A stretch of DNA of 41,610 nt, from contig JARGXX010000058.1 of NCBI GenBank assembly GCA_030374765.1, positions 1-41,610 of the forward strand, given 5' to 3'. Of the stretch, positions 1-10,677 are shown one piece after another. The stretch is from Agarophyton chilense. Lineage: Eukaryota > Rhodophyta > Florideophyceae > Gracilariales > Gracilariaceae. Every line of letters begins with the position of its first letter. Within the stretch, counting starts at the first letter, position 1. The notes under the pieces are model-generated. The model saw only the letters and a program-made list of their open reading frames with translations. It did no database searches and had not been told where the DNA came from. Made by a program: the position numbers and the translations under genes.

Positions 1-144
1 GCTTTGGACGCCATTGGAGACGTTCTGCTCATGAACCTTGATACAGAACTTCTTTTTTCTCCGCATACCTCGCTCTCGATTCCAGTTCCATAACACTCGA
101 CCCCTTTACTGGTATAACGTGTACTTTTCCCTTCGCCTGATGAT

Positions 145-2593
145 TCAGAGTCCTGAATCACTTGTATCGCTCGTGAGCCTCAGAGTTTTCTCTTCGACGA
201 CTCGCGGAGCAAGTCCATTGTTCATAATCTGAAGGGCGAATAGTCTATGGTTCTTATGGAGCAAGTGAGAGTATACATTTCTCTTGGAGGTCATTGGCCT
301 TCCCATGACCCCAAGAAGTCGCTCGATAAGAAACCGAGATGTCGTTGGAAGAGGACCACACTGTTTCAAATGGTCTGGAAGGTGCAATACTGCATGAGTT
401 GTAGGTGTGAAGCAGTTCGCATCTAAAGATTTTCTGTAGAACAAATCGACGAACCTTGCGTACAGCTCCTCCACAACATGCTTTAACTCTTCAACTTCAC
501 CATCCACTCACTGATATTGGAAGCATATTGATATCAGCCTCTACGTCAGCCTACATATAGTTAATCTTTTCCCCTCAACTCCTTCACGATGCAGAAATGG
601 AACGAGGTACATTTCTAACTGACGTTTGAAGTCCTCGGCCTTATATCTTTCTATGTCACGGAGAGCCAACGGTGGCCTCCCCCATGAAACAGGAATTCCT
701 CCTGAACATCGATCCATGTTACTATCTATCTTGTGGAGTGTGTTCCTTGGTATACAGTAGCTTGGAGTCGTTTCCATCTTCTCATGGCGAGCGTGAAATC
801 CGCAGAGAAGCTTCAGCAAATGTTTACTCCAGCCCAAGAGTACCAGATGCATCACGTCGTATAGAAAAGAGTACTTGAAGTCCATCGAAAGCTTTCGAAA
901 ACAAGAATCGCGTTTGAAGCCGGTTTTTCGTGCAATTTACTTCATTTTCAGCAGCAGCATCATCGCCGAGTCGTTTGAGCTTGCCCCACGTGGAAATGAT
1001 ATCGCGTTCGTTGCGAGCCGAGCCACATTCGATGTTGATAATGTCCCCAACTTTGTAGAAAATGTTACGCCCTTTCCTCTTTTCCAACACAGCTTTCACA
1101 AGGCCAGATGAAATACGAGGAACAACGTAAGAGCTGTTACACTCGGGTATGTACGTCTTTTGCTTGAGGCAGAATCTACAAAACACTGTACCGGTGTGTC
1201 CAACGTACCCCAGCAGTTTTGAAGCTGCAGGCCAGTCAGCCGTGAAGAAAAGTACGTGTGCTCGGACAAGTCGGATACGCCTATCATGGCAGACAACCTG
1301 GACCCCTTTCTGTAGCAGGCGAAAGTCTTTCACAATTTCAGACATGAATGTGTCAAAGTACTAGGATACATGAGAGCCAGGTACAACGGCGAGGATGAGG
1401 GTGTTATTTGCTCTCGATCGTTCCTCTATGCTGAAGTTCAATACTGTGCAAAAGAGGGGCCAAGAAGATATTGGTTGCCCCTTTCTGTTCTTTGCGCACT
1501 CAAAACCATCTGTGGAGAATGTGAGAAACACATGCAGCACATCTGATTCTTCATCCCACTGCTGCATGCAACTGGAGAATTTTCTTTGAAACATATTACC
1601 ATGATGGAAATCTTGGTCCTCGGCAACATTTATTGATTCCATGCAAGCATCTTTGGCTCGCTTGCATCCTCCAACAAGTTCTTGGAACGAGTCACGAACT
1701 CGGCATAGTGCCTTGATTGAAACGGTCGGTCTCATGTACCAGAACTTTGCACTTCCACTTCCTTTGATAGTATTACCACAGGCAGGACATTTAACTGTGT
1801 TTCTCAGCCTGCCGGCGGAAGCAGTATGACCCTCCCTGCACATCTGCACATATGATTCCGTGGCGAGGGAATTGCGAACAGCGAACGAAAGCATTATACT
1901 GTATGAAACCATGGCGTTGATTGGGGCAACAGTGAGAAGCTTTTCTAATGTTCTCTGAGATATACCTGACAGTTCAGCAGTATAGAGAAAGGCTCCAAGC
2001 CTTCTGAACTCATCAGCGCTTTGTACACCGGTATTCCTCGTTTCAAAACCAACAATGGCATCTGAGGAAAGGGAAAGTTGGGAAGCCTGATGAGGGTCAG
2101 AATCTTCGGCACTTCTGGACATTTGGCCATCATCGGATTCATAGAAGCCAGAGCTCTGTCTGTCTATATCGAAAGAATACGCATCCAAAGGACTGATAGC
2201 GCCAGGTTGCAACAACGAAAGTTGCGCATCCTCATTTTCCGCATCCACGGGAAAATTATGGAAACTGTTTTGAGGATTCACGATGGGCACATGAAGGGGT
2301 GAATCTTCCTCTCTACCAAGATCAAATCCCCTCACATCGGAGCTCTCCTCCATTTCGCTCAAATCTTTCTGCGTTTGAAGTGGAGAAATAGATTGCTCAT
2401 CATTCAGCAATTTCTGCTCGGGCTCGAGCTCCCATCTGCACCTTCTTTTTCTGTAAGGGGCTTGCTCGGGAAGCCTCGTATATTGTTCGGAGCTTTCTTG
2501 AGAGACGGGTGCTGGGGGTTCCCATCGTTTGCCACGCATTTGCCATCTCCCCTTACGCTTTCTAGATTGAAAGAAGGACGTGGACATGTCCAT
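145..2593 (-). pseudogene. Tnp2/Transposase_21-like DNA transposase, interrupted
   Basis: Cut-and-paste transposase of the Tnp2 (Transposase_21) type found in CACTA and Plavaka-like elements. The 410-codon first part (2593-1361, ATG start) has a charged disordered N-terminus, a CPACG zinc-type motif near residue 269, and the family block with DGFECAKN near residue 362, a proline-tryptophan turn and VVPGSH. It stops at TAG 1361-1363, and the same frame resumes at once (1345-824) with the RAHVLFFTADWPAASKLLGY and CRFCL blocks typical of the catalytic core. A one-base frameshift near 870-885 leads to 885-541 (DVMHLVLLG, then R.PLALRDIE and YLVPFLH). In-frame stops at 541-543 and 508-510 precede 507-145, whose HAVLHLPDHLKQCGPL and ERLLG motifs match the DUF4218-type C-terminal region. 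Four lesions make a single active protein unlikely; an intron around 508-543 would explain only two of them. Terminal inverted repeats were not identified. Family call confident, subfamily not. Confidence 0.8.
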
Positions 2594-3231
2594 TCTGGAG
2601 CTGCAGAGAAGGATATTGTGAGAAGGAGGAACTCAGTATTGAACGATGATGCTAAAACGAGGTAGCCGCGTTATCATGGAGTTCAGAATTTGAATATTGA
2701 TGGCTAACGCAGATCCAGCATATATTCCTAGCTCCCTCTACCTCTCCGGGCAGGTTCAAGGGTCAAAGTTTATCAAATTTGTGGCCAAATGTAGAAAGGG
2801 CATTTTGTGACCAACTTTTTGTCAAATGGAGAATGTTCAACCGAAAGCTTGCTGGCGCTTTCGTTTGAAATCCGCTTGTTTTCTTTCGATGCGACTTCCA
2901 TATAAGTTCCCCCTCAAACATTTCTTCGAGCTTCACCTCCAGTGTCTTCCCCTTCCAGGCTCCATTTCATCCCTTCTGTCTCTTTCCCGTCGCTCCGGTC
3001 CACATCCAAGTCCCCATCTCGTTCATTTTCGTTCCCGTGCACCGCGTACCGTATTCGTTCTTTCGACTTCTTCGAACGAAAGCGACGGCAGCGTACCAAC
3101 GTACGGTTAACGCATTGTAAGTACTGCCTAGTTCACGTTTACACTGATGAGAGTGCTTCATCTTCTGCTAACTTTCATGCATATATTTTGTTTGCTCTGC
3201 GTTTTCAAAGACTTAGGGTTGTTCATGCATC
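2594..3231. other. Divergent intergenic region
   Basis: About 640 bases between the 5' ends of the minus-strand transposase and the plus-strand gene at 3232, so a natural place for a shared bidirectional promoter. A weak TATA-like ATATATG reads on the minus strand near 2719-2727. Pyrimidine-rich stretches at 2930-3060 give open frames on both strands, but none has recognisable protein character. No terminal repeat of a transposon was found by eye. Confidence 0.35.
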
Positions 3232-4611
3232 ATGGGGTCTCGAGTTCTTAACCCAGTCACTGCAGATTGCAATCAGTCGTCGATGCAGCAGGAAAGCATC
3301 ATCGACAGCCGGTCGGGGGGTCATATAGTTCTCCCGAACACTATCGGCATTCCAACAGCGGCCTATAAACGGAGAATGAAGGAATCAGATAGGCCTGGCG
3401 TTCCCACCGGCACCGTTCTGTCAGCGCGCTTAGTTTTTAACCGTCTGTACCTGGAGCAGATGGGAACTTCGGCTCCATCGAATGAAAACTATCCTGTGTA
3501 GGCAGAGATGGCAAACGCAGTCAAGGACCTCATCAGGCAGTTTCCGTATCAGAGGATGTCATTAGGGCGCGGAGAAAGGACATTCACTTCTGTGAAAATC
3601 GAGTATGCCACTCAACTGACGCATCTCAAGCGGAAGATTGTGGATGCATTTCAAGTTCTCGGAGCGGCTCAGAACTTCTGACTGGCGATGGAGTTTATCA
3701 AGGAATCCACGCAACGCGATAAGAAGGCTTTGATCGAAGCTTCGAAAAAGGCAGACAGGAGACGTTTATTGTCCACTGATCTTGGCGGAATCCAGAACGA
3801 CTTGAGTGCATATGCACCTGAGCAGAACGGCCCCAATCCCGTTGTGTCTCCCGTTGTGTCTCCCGTTCTCTCTATGCATGTCCGGTCAGGGGAGCATGTG
3901 CAAGGTGGTGCGATGTGAATGAACGACAGGTCTGACGGTGGGAGATGCCGCCCTAGCCAAACTCAACGACGAAACCAGAATCAACGTTCGCGTAAGCGCA
4001 CTGCAAGGGGCAATGACAGGTCTGCACAAGTTGGACCTCTTCCAGATGACGATCAAGTACTTCAACGCCACGGCCACTCCGCACTGCATTCAATTAGTAA
4101 CGCCGGTTCGTCTGCTAGGTGCTTTTCAAGAGACATTAGTGGCCATCCTCCGCAACCCCATCAACATAGTATTCACAATCAGAGCGGTGAGCCCTATCGC
4201 AACGAGCAGAACAGTAACCAGTTGCAGGCTGCTGTGACCGAGAGGGCCTCGAACAAGCGCCCATTCAACCAAATTTTCACATTGTCCAACAATTCGGGTG
4301 AATTCGATGATGAGAACAAAGACAAACATGATGAGTATCGCTCTCAAGCGCCACAAAAACAGCAGCGGCAGCGTAAGACAACACGGAAAGGAGTGAAGGG
4401 AAGGACATGCAGAAAAGGCATCTCCAACTCCAGGACCATGCAGAGGCTACATGAAAGCGAAACATCTGAAGATGAGTCTGACTCAACTGTGCTTCACGGG
4501 GCAGAGGAAACTTGGGTTGCACGCCACAAAGAAGCACGTCAGAGCTCTCGTATTAGGAATTCGAAGGCAGCTGTTTCTCGATTCCGCGCCCCTCGCTCCA
4601 TGAAGCCGTGA
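3232..4611 (+). pseudogene. Unknown protein, one frame with three internal stops
   Basis: Not recognised. One reading frame runs from ATG 3232 to TGA 4609-4611 with only three interruptions: TAG 3499-3501, TGA 3679-3681 and TGA 3916-3918. All are in the same frame with coding-like sequence on both sides. The first part is mixed. The part around 3502-3690 contains a helical, lysine-rich stretch, and 3688-3918 starts with a charged helix and ends in a short PVVS repeat. The last 230 codons are disordered and very basic/polar (QKQQRQRKTTRKGVKGR, then an acidic ESETSEDESD patch), as in nuclear or DNA-binding proteins. From about 3930 to 4237 the +1 frame is also open and looks coding-like, so an intron or frameshift near 3920-3990 is possible. 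It lies head to head with the Tnp2 transposase and could be that element's second gene (a TnpA-like DNA-binding partner) or a host gene; the sequence does not decide. Confidence 0.45.
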
Positions 4612-4999
4612 GAGACTTTGTGATAGTCCTGTCGTGTTGCTAATGACATGTTTCCTATTGTAAGTACATTCGCCTTCATTGATTTATGCGGGCTCTGCTG
4701 GCTAACACCTCGAACTGCTCCAGGTCCCTAACCTTTCGCAAACGATATCATGTTCAAAATTACTCTATTGCGAAGCATATTCAACATAGCGTTTATGGTG
4801 CTATCGCCAACCACGGAGTACGTACAGTGAGTTCCTCCCGTTTGCAACCATGATTAGAACCTCATACGCCTCACCAGACTAACCAACTATCGTTCTTTTG
4901 ATTTCAATGTGTCAGGACACCCGATTAACTTTGTGTTACCATGAAGTTCGTATGTATCACCATAGATTGGGCGAACGGTACGATTTGAAATCTGGATGA
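4604..4999 (+). other. Likely spliced 3' exons with two short introns
   Basis: An open frame from 4604 reaches a donor GTAAGT at 4660; the acceptor CTGCTCCAG ends at 4723 (64-bp intron). The exon 4724-4826 then reads open for 34 codons in the joined frame. A second donor GTGAGT at 4827 and acceptor TGTGTCAG ending at 4915 bound an 89-bp intron, and the last exon runs to TGA 4997-4999 with coding-like content (CYHEVRMYHHRLGERYDL). Both introns keep the frame. The frame is +1 relative to the ORF ending at 4611, so the link to the upstream gene needs another intron or a frameshift. Protein family not recognised. Confidence 0.4.
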
Positions 5000-5430
5000 G
5001 GCGGTTCTTGGTGTACGAAATGGTTGTAGTTGTTCATTGCTTGACTTGCATCAAGTGTGAGTTCTAGATGCGATACAGTTTTGATCATACAAAGTAGTTT
5101 TTTCGTCTAAGTAAGTCTAAGTGAGGGAAATTCCATCTTTGTATGGGAGAGCTTGGAGACTATCATCTTCATAAGAAGTGGGACTGGAGAAGGCCCCTTT
5201 CGGTGGATTTTACGAGTAAACTATGTCCAGAACTAGAACCTAAATGGTGTGAAATATGTGTTGTATTGGAGAGTTAATGGACCTGATAAGGTCACAATTC
5301 GGTGTTCTATCTGTCCGAAACTGAAAGAAACAAGCGTCCATATCCAACAATCATCTGTCTTGATTGTGGAGAAGGGTTCTTATTTCGAACCAGATCGGAA
5401 CTGAGAATGGACACATGCTGCGCACTGGGG
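5000..5430. other. Non-coding gap left of gypsy element A1
   Basis: No convincing ORF, repeat or RNA gene seen on either strand. Homology to the A-type gypsy elements, which is clear at 5431 and above, stops here. This side is therefore either flanking host DNA or what replaced the deleted pol of element A1. Confidence 0.4.
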
Positions 5431-5449
5431 AGCAGACTATGAATCGTCC

Positions 5450-5644
5450 TCAGTGTATGTAAAGTGGTACTATCCCTTTAATGTTTATTGGTCTACGTGA
5501 TGCATCGGTAATCCTGGGGGAATTATTTCCCTGAACGAAATCTTGCCAACCCAGTGGGAGTAGCTTAGGATGGACCAAGTTGGGACCAGCGCCTGTGTCT
5601 AATACGGCTGTGGTCACTCGAGAGAGATTGGAATGAAGTCCCAC
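5450..5644 (-). pseudogene. Retropepsin fragment of element A1
   Basis: Aspartic protease that would cut the Gag-Pol polyprotein inside the virus-like particle. The active-site motif VLDTGAGPNLV is intact and is followed by a typical beta-strand region ending NIKGIVPLYI. The same motif is in A2 (near 32238) and in family C (26773-26964). The second half of the domain, with the ILGTSFID motif seen in A2 at 32440, is missing because the element is truncated just beyond this point. It could not be functional alone. Confidence 0.75.
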
Positions 5645-5802
5645 GGTTACTAGAGCTTTTTAGTTCTCTTTCCCGAGGATACAGACAGGGTCGTTACTGT
5701 GTTCAAATTGTGGTTCAACCTGAGTTCTCCATGCTGGGTGGTTGGTATTGGGGGGTTAAGAGCTCTTTGGTACATGAATATCGAATTGGTTGAGGCAGGG
5801 GC

Positions 5803-7943
5803 TTAAAAAGGGAAGATTTGCCTCGCGTCGACCCTCCAAGGGTTTTTCGGTGGTGTTTCCGTTTCTTCCTGAGGATAAAATTTCTTTTCGAGGTCGTCCG
5901 TAGGATATATAATGGCGTGGACCTGTCGGGCTTTGATTGGAGTGTCCGGAAGTGTGGCAGAACGTGAGCTTCCAGGGGTCCCTGTGGTTCGTTGCTGTGC
6001 CCTGTTAAACATTCCTTCGGATCTCCGCACCCGGTAATTCTGTTCCCTGAGGGCTAGGAGGTTTTTTTCGTGCGTCCCCAGGTAGATGACTCGTGCAGTC
6101 ACAAGGTAGGGCTATGGAAAGGCAGAGGAAGCAAGCCCTTAGGGGGCGAACAAAAACGCCCTCGCAGGGCGGAAAGGGAGAATACTTGGGATAGGGTGGT
6201 CCAGTGGTCGCTGTAGTTCTCTGGGAGGTATATGATGGGGGCCCAGACGGAGGAGCACTGAAATCGACCTCGAGTACATCTCCCGAATCGGCATAATGGA
6301 GCTAACCAAATGGGCTTGGTTTGGTGTACGCAATGGAGTTGCGTGTCCCCTGGATTTATCAGCATTCCGCCTGGAAGTCCTGTAAGTTTTGCCATAATCC
6401 TCGGCATAGGTAACGAGCCTTCGGAAGGAGTATTGTGGGTTTTCTGTGAGATAATTGCGGACATGTGTCCGAATGGCAGGGAGTAATCCCGTGATGAAAT
6501 GACGTTTGAGCAATCCTTCGGAGAATACATTTCCACATCGGTAAGCCTTTTTCCATAGGTCGTCTGCGAAAGCCGAATCTGTCATTTTGGAGCTCTGCCT
6601 AAAGGAGATTACTTCTTGGTGGGCGTCCATAATGACGTCATCCGTGGCGTAGGTTTCCAAGAGTTAATGAACAACCTGAGGGTATGACCTGAGGAGTTCA
6701 CGGTCTTGAGCATCCACGAGGTCAGTTGTGCCAGATATCTTCGAAACCACTCGGTCACGCGCCTGTCCTGTGAGGAAGAATTGGAAAAGGTACAGAGCGC
6801 CGCACTCGTGAACACCGTTCTGATCGCAGGTCGTACGGGAAAAAATGAGAAACCTAAGGACAGCAATGGGATCGGAACCCGAGAACTTGTCCGTAATGGT
6901 TAGTTGCATCTGTTTGGTCCATTTGGCGAATCTGCCAGCCAACGAACCAGAATATTTCGGGGACCTGTCGGCCAGCCGATAATTCCGGTAGTCTAGAACC
7001 TTAAGGAAAAGTTCGTTAGTTGTTTTCAGGGGGCTGAGGCCTCGAGTGGCAGCCTCATCCACTTCCGCAACGGTCGTTTCGGTCGAGGCCGATTTGGAAT
7101 CACTCGTATCCGAATGGTCTCTTATTTTACTTCTTCTGTTTTTCTTTCTCCTGCGGTTGCTTCTTTTCATTACAGCGGAATAGGGCCCTAAAGGATCGAT
7201 CTCTCTATCAGATCCGATGCAGCCCTGAGGTCGCTGTAACTCATATAATCCGTCGGGTGGGGCAAGCGGTCTCTCTTCTAGACGCGGAGCTTCCCTTTCG
7301 CTCCTCTCTTTCTCCTCGCTTGGCTTTTCCTGATGGGAATCTGTCATTCATTTAGACGCGAAGCTTCTGTTCCGCTCCTATATTGTCCCACCATTGGGGT
7401 TTCCTGATGGTATTCCCGGCGAGGGGCGGATAATACCGCCACTCCTGGGGGTTCGGTAGGGGGTTTCCATATGGAGACCGGTTTGTTAATTTGTGGTGGA
7501 GTGGTCTTAGGGTCCAAATTGCCTGCCTGGCGGGTGACTGCTCTTTGAACGGCCTGTAGGAAGGAGTCTATGAATAATCCAGACTCCGTTACCTTAGGGA
7601 TTATTCGCGTAATGAGGTAATCCGTATGGTCAGCGATCGCCGTAGCGGGTCGCATTTCTACAATGGAATCCACATGGTTTCAGCAGAGCTCACGGAGACG
7701 GGGCCAGAGAAGGTCGGAAAGGCCTGCGGGCATGTTTTCTCTAATACCTTCGATCTGGTGGGTTTCTCCTTGAGGGGTCCCTGGTCTAGAGGTGGACCGG
7801 GTGAGGCGTTCCCGTAAACGCCCTGCCACCGTGGGTTCTCCGCGAATCCTTTCAGGGTTAGCCATGGGGGTCAGTACTTCTTGCGGTTGGCTTCTCGTGC
7901 TTCTGCGGTCGCTCACGGCATCAACCTGAGGGCCGGGCGACAT
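5803..7943 (-). pseudogene. Gag of gypsy element A1, broken
   Basis: Capsid/nucleocapsid polyprotein. It starts at ATG 7943 (MSPGPQVDAVSDRR), as in A2. An in-frame TGA at 7680-7682 sits where A2 has a serine. The frame resumes at 7673 and ends at 7344, where a 74-bp imperfect tandem duplication shifts the frame. The rest (7347-6139) is open except for TAA 6664-6666, and contains the most conserved Gag segment (RFAKWTKQMQLTITDKFSG, then LYLFQFFLTGQARD and WKKAYRCGNVFSEG), which looks like the capsid core. A basic patch (RRRKKNRRSK) lies upstream. The C-terminal piece is at 6102-5803. I see no CCHC zinc knuckle. Homology to A2 Gag is the main support; the remote family is otherwise not recognisable by eye. 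Confidence 0.7.
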
Positions 7944-8128
7944 CTTCGGCGTTGTAGTCGCAACCTGTTCTGCGGTAGGAGTCCTATGGTCTGGTCAGTT
8001 GGGTGTGTTTCTTGCATCCATGATGGCGGTTGCTTCTGTACTTCTGGTCCGTTGGGAAATTAAACCAAAGTCTAGAATCTGTATAATTCTTCTTTCCAGT
8101 GGTCAGCTCAATTATTTCTAAGGGATTC

Positions 8129-8792
8129 TGTAGTATTCTACTACTTCGGCGTTCCGATGGTTTCTTTGTCGCAAAGTTGCGTTTGGAACTCATTACTGAG
8201 TGGCCTGGTCAGTGCTAGGATAAGAAGCGACACACCGCGTAGGATGCCAGAAGGCAGGGTACATTGTTGGAACACGTGGCATGACGAGTGGAGTGGCTTG
8301 CAACGGCGCATGTAGTGGCGATCCACGTGGCTGGTTTTACTACCCTTTGTAGATTTAAGTCCACTAGGGACCGTACCCATACAATGGTTTGGCTAAATGG
8401 CTAAGCACTGGGTATTATTTACGTATTATTTGGGCACTCACCCTGGCACACAGTATATAGTGTACCAGAGGTGAGCGCCGACTCCAAGTAAATGAGACAA
8501 CATGGGCATCATGACTATTCTGTTCCTCGCTTCGGATTCCTTAACCGGAGATCCGGACCAGCTATAATAGATAGTCAGCCCCCAACCACTTCACGAGCCG
8601 TCTCGTACCTACGTCCCATCAACGTTTTACAGTTGCACTGTTCACCCTCGCTGGCGAGTAGTGGCCTTACACCCCACTTCCAGCTCGCTGGTGGTGTAGC
8701 TCTACCACCCCTTTTCCTTCGCCGCAAGCGACCCATCGGCAGTCTGAACGCCGTCGCAGGTGTCTGCTCTCTCCGTTAGAGCGGATACTACA
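8129..8792 (-). repeat. Solo LTR of family B (LTR-B copy 1)
   Basis: 664 bp with matching ends: minus strand begins TGTAGTATCC (8792 side) and ends AATACTACA (8129 side), giving a TGTAGTAT terminal inverted repeat with TG...CA. A TATA-like TATATA lies near 8455-8460. The copy at 40894-41558 is in the opposite orientation. By eye the first half is nearly identical and the last 150-200 bases clearly diverged. No family-B internal region is attached on either side, so it is a solo LTR. The 3' flank is GAATC plus the A1 leader; the 5' flank is the chromodomain of A3, so the flanks do not belong together. Confidence 0.85.
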
Positions 8793-8794
8793 CG

Positions 8795-9117
8795 ACTCCG
8801 ATGGATTCGCCCCTGTGGACCACACTCTCTTGCGGGAGAATGATTGCCAACTGGAATATGTGACTGAGCGCATCATCTCCGCCGGTCGGGGAGAAGATAG
8901 AAATATACGGTGCCGCGTCTGTTGGTTCGGCTACACACCTGAGGAAGACACTTGGCGAGAGCCTCAAACCATTCCGGCTACTTTCACCGCCCGCTATTGG
9001 CACAAAATCTGCAGCACGGGGCGCAGCCTTCAGGAGGGCGCAACTGTTGGTCCAAAGAATCCCAAACCGCCTTCTGACACGACGATTCACCGTAGCACGC
9101 ACGACGGTTCGTCGTAG
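8795..9117 (+). pseudogene. Integrase C-terminal chromodomain of element A3
   Basis: Chromodomain at the C-terminus of a chromovirus-type gypsy integrase; such domains bind modified histones and steer integration into chromatin. The frame reads EYVTERIISAGRGED, then CWFGYTPEEDTWREP: the canonical Y-V-E-R-I-L start, a WxGY turn and the EEDTWEP signature. The aromatic cage positions Y, W and W are largely kept. The frame has no start of its own; it is cut off from integrase by the LTR-B boundary at 8792/8793. It continues to the stop at 9115-9117. The copy in A2 (35700-36016) has lost the TWEP tryptophan. Confidence 0.8.
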
Positions 9118-9332
9118 CTCTCACATCAGGGAACAAGGTCAGTCCTTCGGCGACACCTGAGGAAAACCTGAGACGCTGTCAAGGTTGGACGACGTCCCGG
9201 GGCATGCACGTTTGAGATACAAGAACGACCTTGGGAAAGCACAAGCATTAATTATTTGACTAACCACCAGAGATATAACAGACCTAACCATGACCTCAAG
9301 GTTCGCGGAAGCGCTCGGAACACCAAAAGAAC

Positions 9333-10510
9333 TCACTGAGGCGGCACAGGAGTAACTCCGTCGTCCTCATTGGAACCTCCAGGAGCCAAATCTGAACTAA
9401 GGTCACCCGAGGAGCCATTTGGACCACTAGGACCGGCCCAAGCGAGCCGAGCACGCTTCTTCGGCGGAGATTCGCCTGAGGAAGTATTGTCACCAACAAA
9501 AGCCTTTCGGTCACTCAAATTTAGACCATACTGGGCATCCAAGTCGGCAGTAACCCTCTGGGACATCAATTGGGCATTCTGCTGCTGGATATTGACCATG
9601 GCGGTCTTCAGGTCCTGACCCTGTTGGACAACCGCGGCGTAGCGCGCCGAGAGACGCGCCCAGGAGCAAGCTTCCCTCAGGACTGTCTCAATGTCCATCG
9701 AGGCATTAATACCAACGGAACGGCAGACATGACGGAGATCCGAAGCCGCAACCGTGACCGAAGCGGGAAAGTGTGGTAACGGAGAGGACGGAGCGATGTC
9801 GACGCCCCCAATGAACGTTTGAGCCAGTGAATCACCTACAAGACTTCCGGTCTGGACAGTGACCCCGCCGGGAGGGATATCCACCTGGGCGACGGGCGGC
9901 TCATAAGAAAGGTCATCCTGAGGACCAGCGCCCGGAGGAGCTGGAGGAGGGGAAGCGGTCGGCAACACCACAGCGAAATCGACCGGAGGATTAACGCCCT
10001 CTACGGGTAGTACGAAGGGATCTTCACCGAAGGATTATCCATCGGACATACCAGCATGAACCCACGGCGTGGCTTCCACATGAGTCTCGAAGCACAGGGG
10101 ATCGAAGCCAATGGCCTTCGGATAATAGTCGGGCACATGACGCCTGGGGATGTCCGATGATTGATTTCTCAAAGGCTTGGTGGGATAAGCACGAGCGTGG
10201 TGGCGACCCTGCGGATGTAGCGGAATCGGTGTGAATGAGTCGGTATCGTGGCCATACCAAAGGAACCCGGAATTCTTGCCCCACTACACCTGTAGGACAT
10301 GGTTCAAAAAAGCCTCGGTCTGCCCGACGTCGAACTGGGTCCCACGGACGATATTCGGGATGCACAGGTTCCTTGAAAAGCGGATCAAGATGTCCGGGAG
10401 CGGGATTAGGCGACCTTGAGGACCGGGTATGTTCTCATTGTACCATATCCTCCAGTCCTTCGAACGGACATTACCACGAACGCCTTATTTTGCGATATCA
10501 GGAAGGCCAT
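9333..10510 (-). pseudogene. Accessory antisense ORF1 of element A3
   Basis: Protein of unknown function encoded opposite to the element's gag-pol. Homologous along its length to 37416-36237 in A2 and, more distantly, to 22438-23630 in family C. The N-terminal part reads GVRGNVRS.DWR, then PLPDILIRF, NIVRGTQF and GFLWYGHDTDSF. The middle is PAP-rich (SPPPAPPGAGP). The C-terminal part (DIETVLREACSWARLSARYA, then VQQGQDLKTAMVNIQQQNAQ) looks helical or coiled-coil, followed by a serine-rich acidic tail with PKKRAR, a possible nuclear signal. The N-terminal half has in-frame stops near 10497, 10286 and 10036 and needs a frame change near 10500. The last 212 codons (9971-9333) are uninterrupted. 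Confidence 0.6.
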
Positions 10511-10677
10511 AAGGGAAATCACGCCGAACTGAACGAAGAGTACCTGCCCGGACACACAAGACCTTCGGTCATTGTCATTGCCCATGAGTTGGGACGAATG
10601 ATACGCCACTACGGACGGCGTGGGAACCAACAGGGGCAGCTAGATACGCCAGTAGAGAGCCCATTGGTTCTCATCCA

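Larger units (their letters stand above)
5431..8128 (-). mobile_element. Ty3/gypsy element A1, leader + gag + protease, pol deleted
   Basis: Minus-strand internal region of a gypsy LTR retrotransposon of the same family as element A2 (29309-39282); long stretches align base for base. From right to left: leader (8128-7944), Gag (7943-5803), protease (5644-5450). Similarity to A2 ends abruptly near 5431, just past the protease, so RT, RNase H and integrase are missing. The leader abuts a solo LTR of another family at 8129. Its own LTR-A and primer-binding site appear to be the copy now at 40426-40885, carried away by an inversion (see findings). Confidence 0.8.

Noticed and set aside
7344..7347. 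ATGA overlap in A1 Gag as programmed frameshift or reinitiation
   Set aside because: It arises from the 74-bp duplication; A2 lacks it and keeps one frame there.
8129..8792. LTR-B as a normal part of the A-type leader
   Set aside because: A2 has a gap-free leader without it; LTR-B has TG...CA inverted ends and GAATC on both sides after reconstruction, and it also occurs at the chromodomain.
9370..9618. Plus-strand ORF inside the A3 accessory region
   Set aside because: The minus-strand frame is longer, is conserved at protein level in A2 and C, and explains this one as a shadow.
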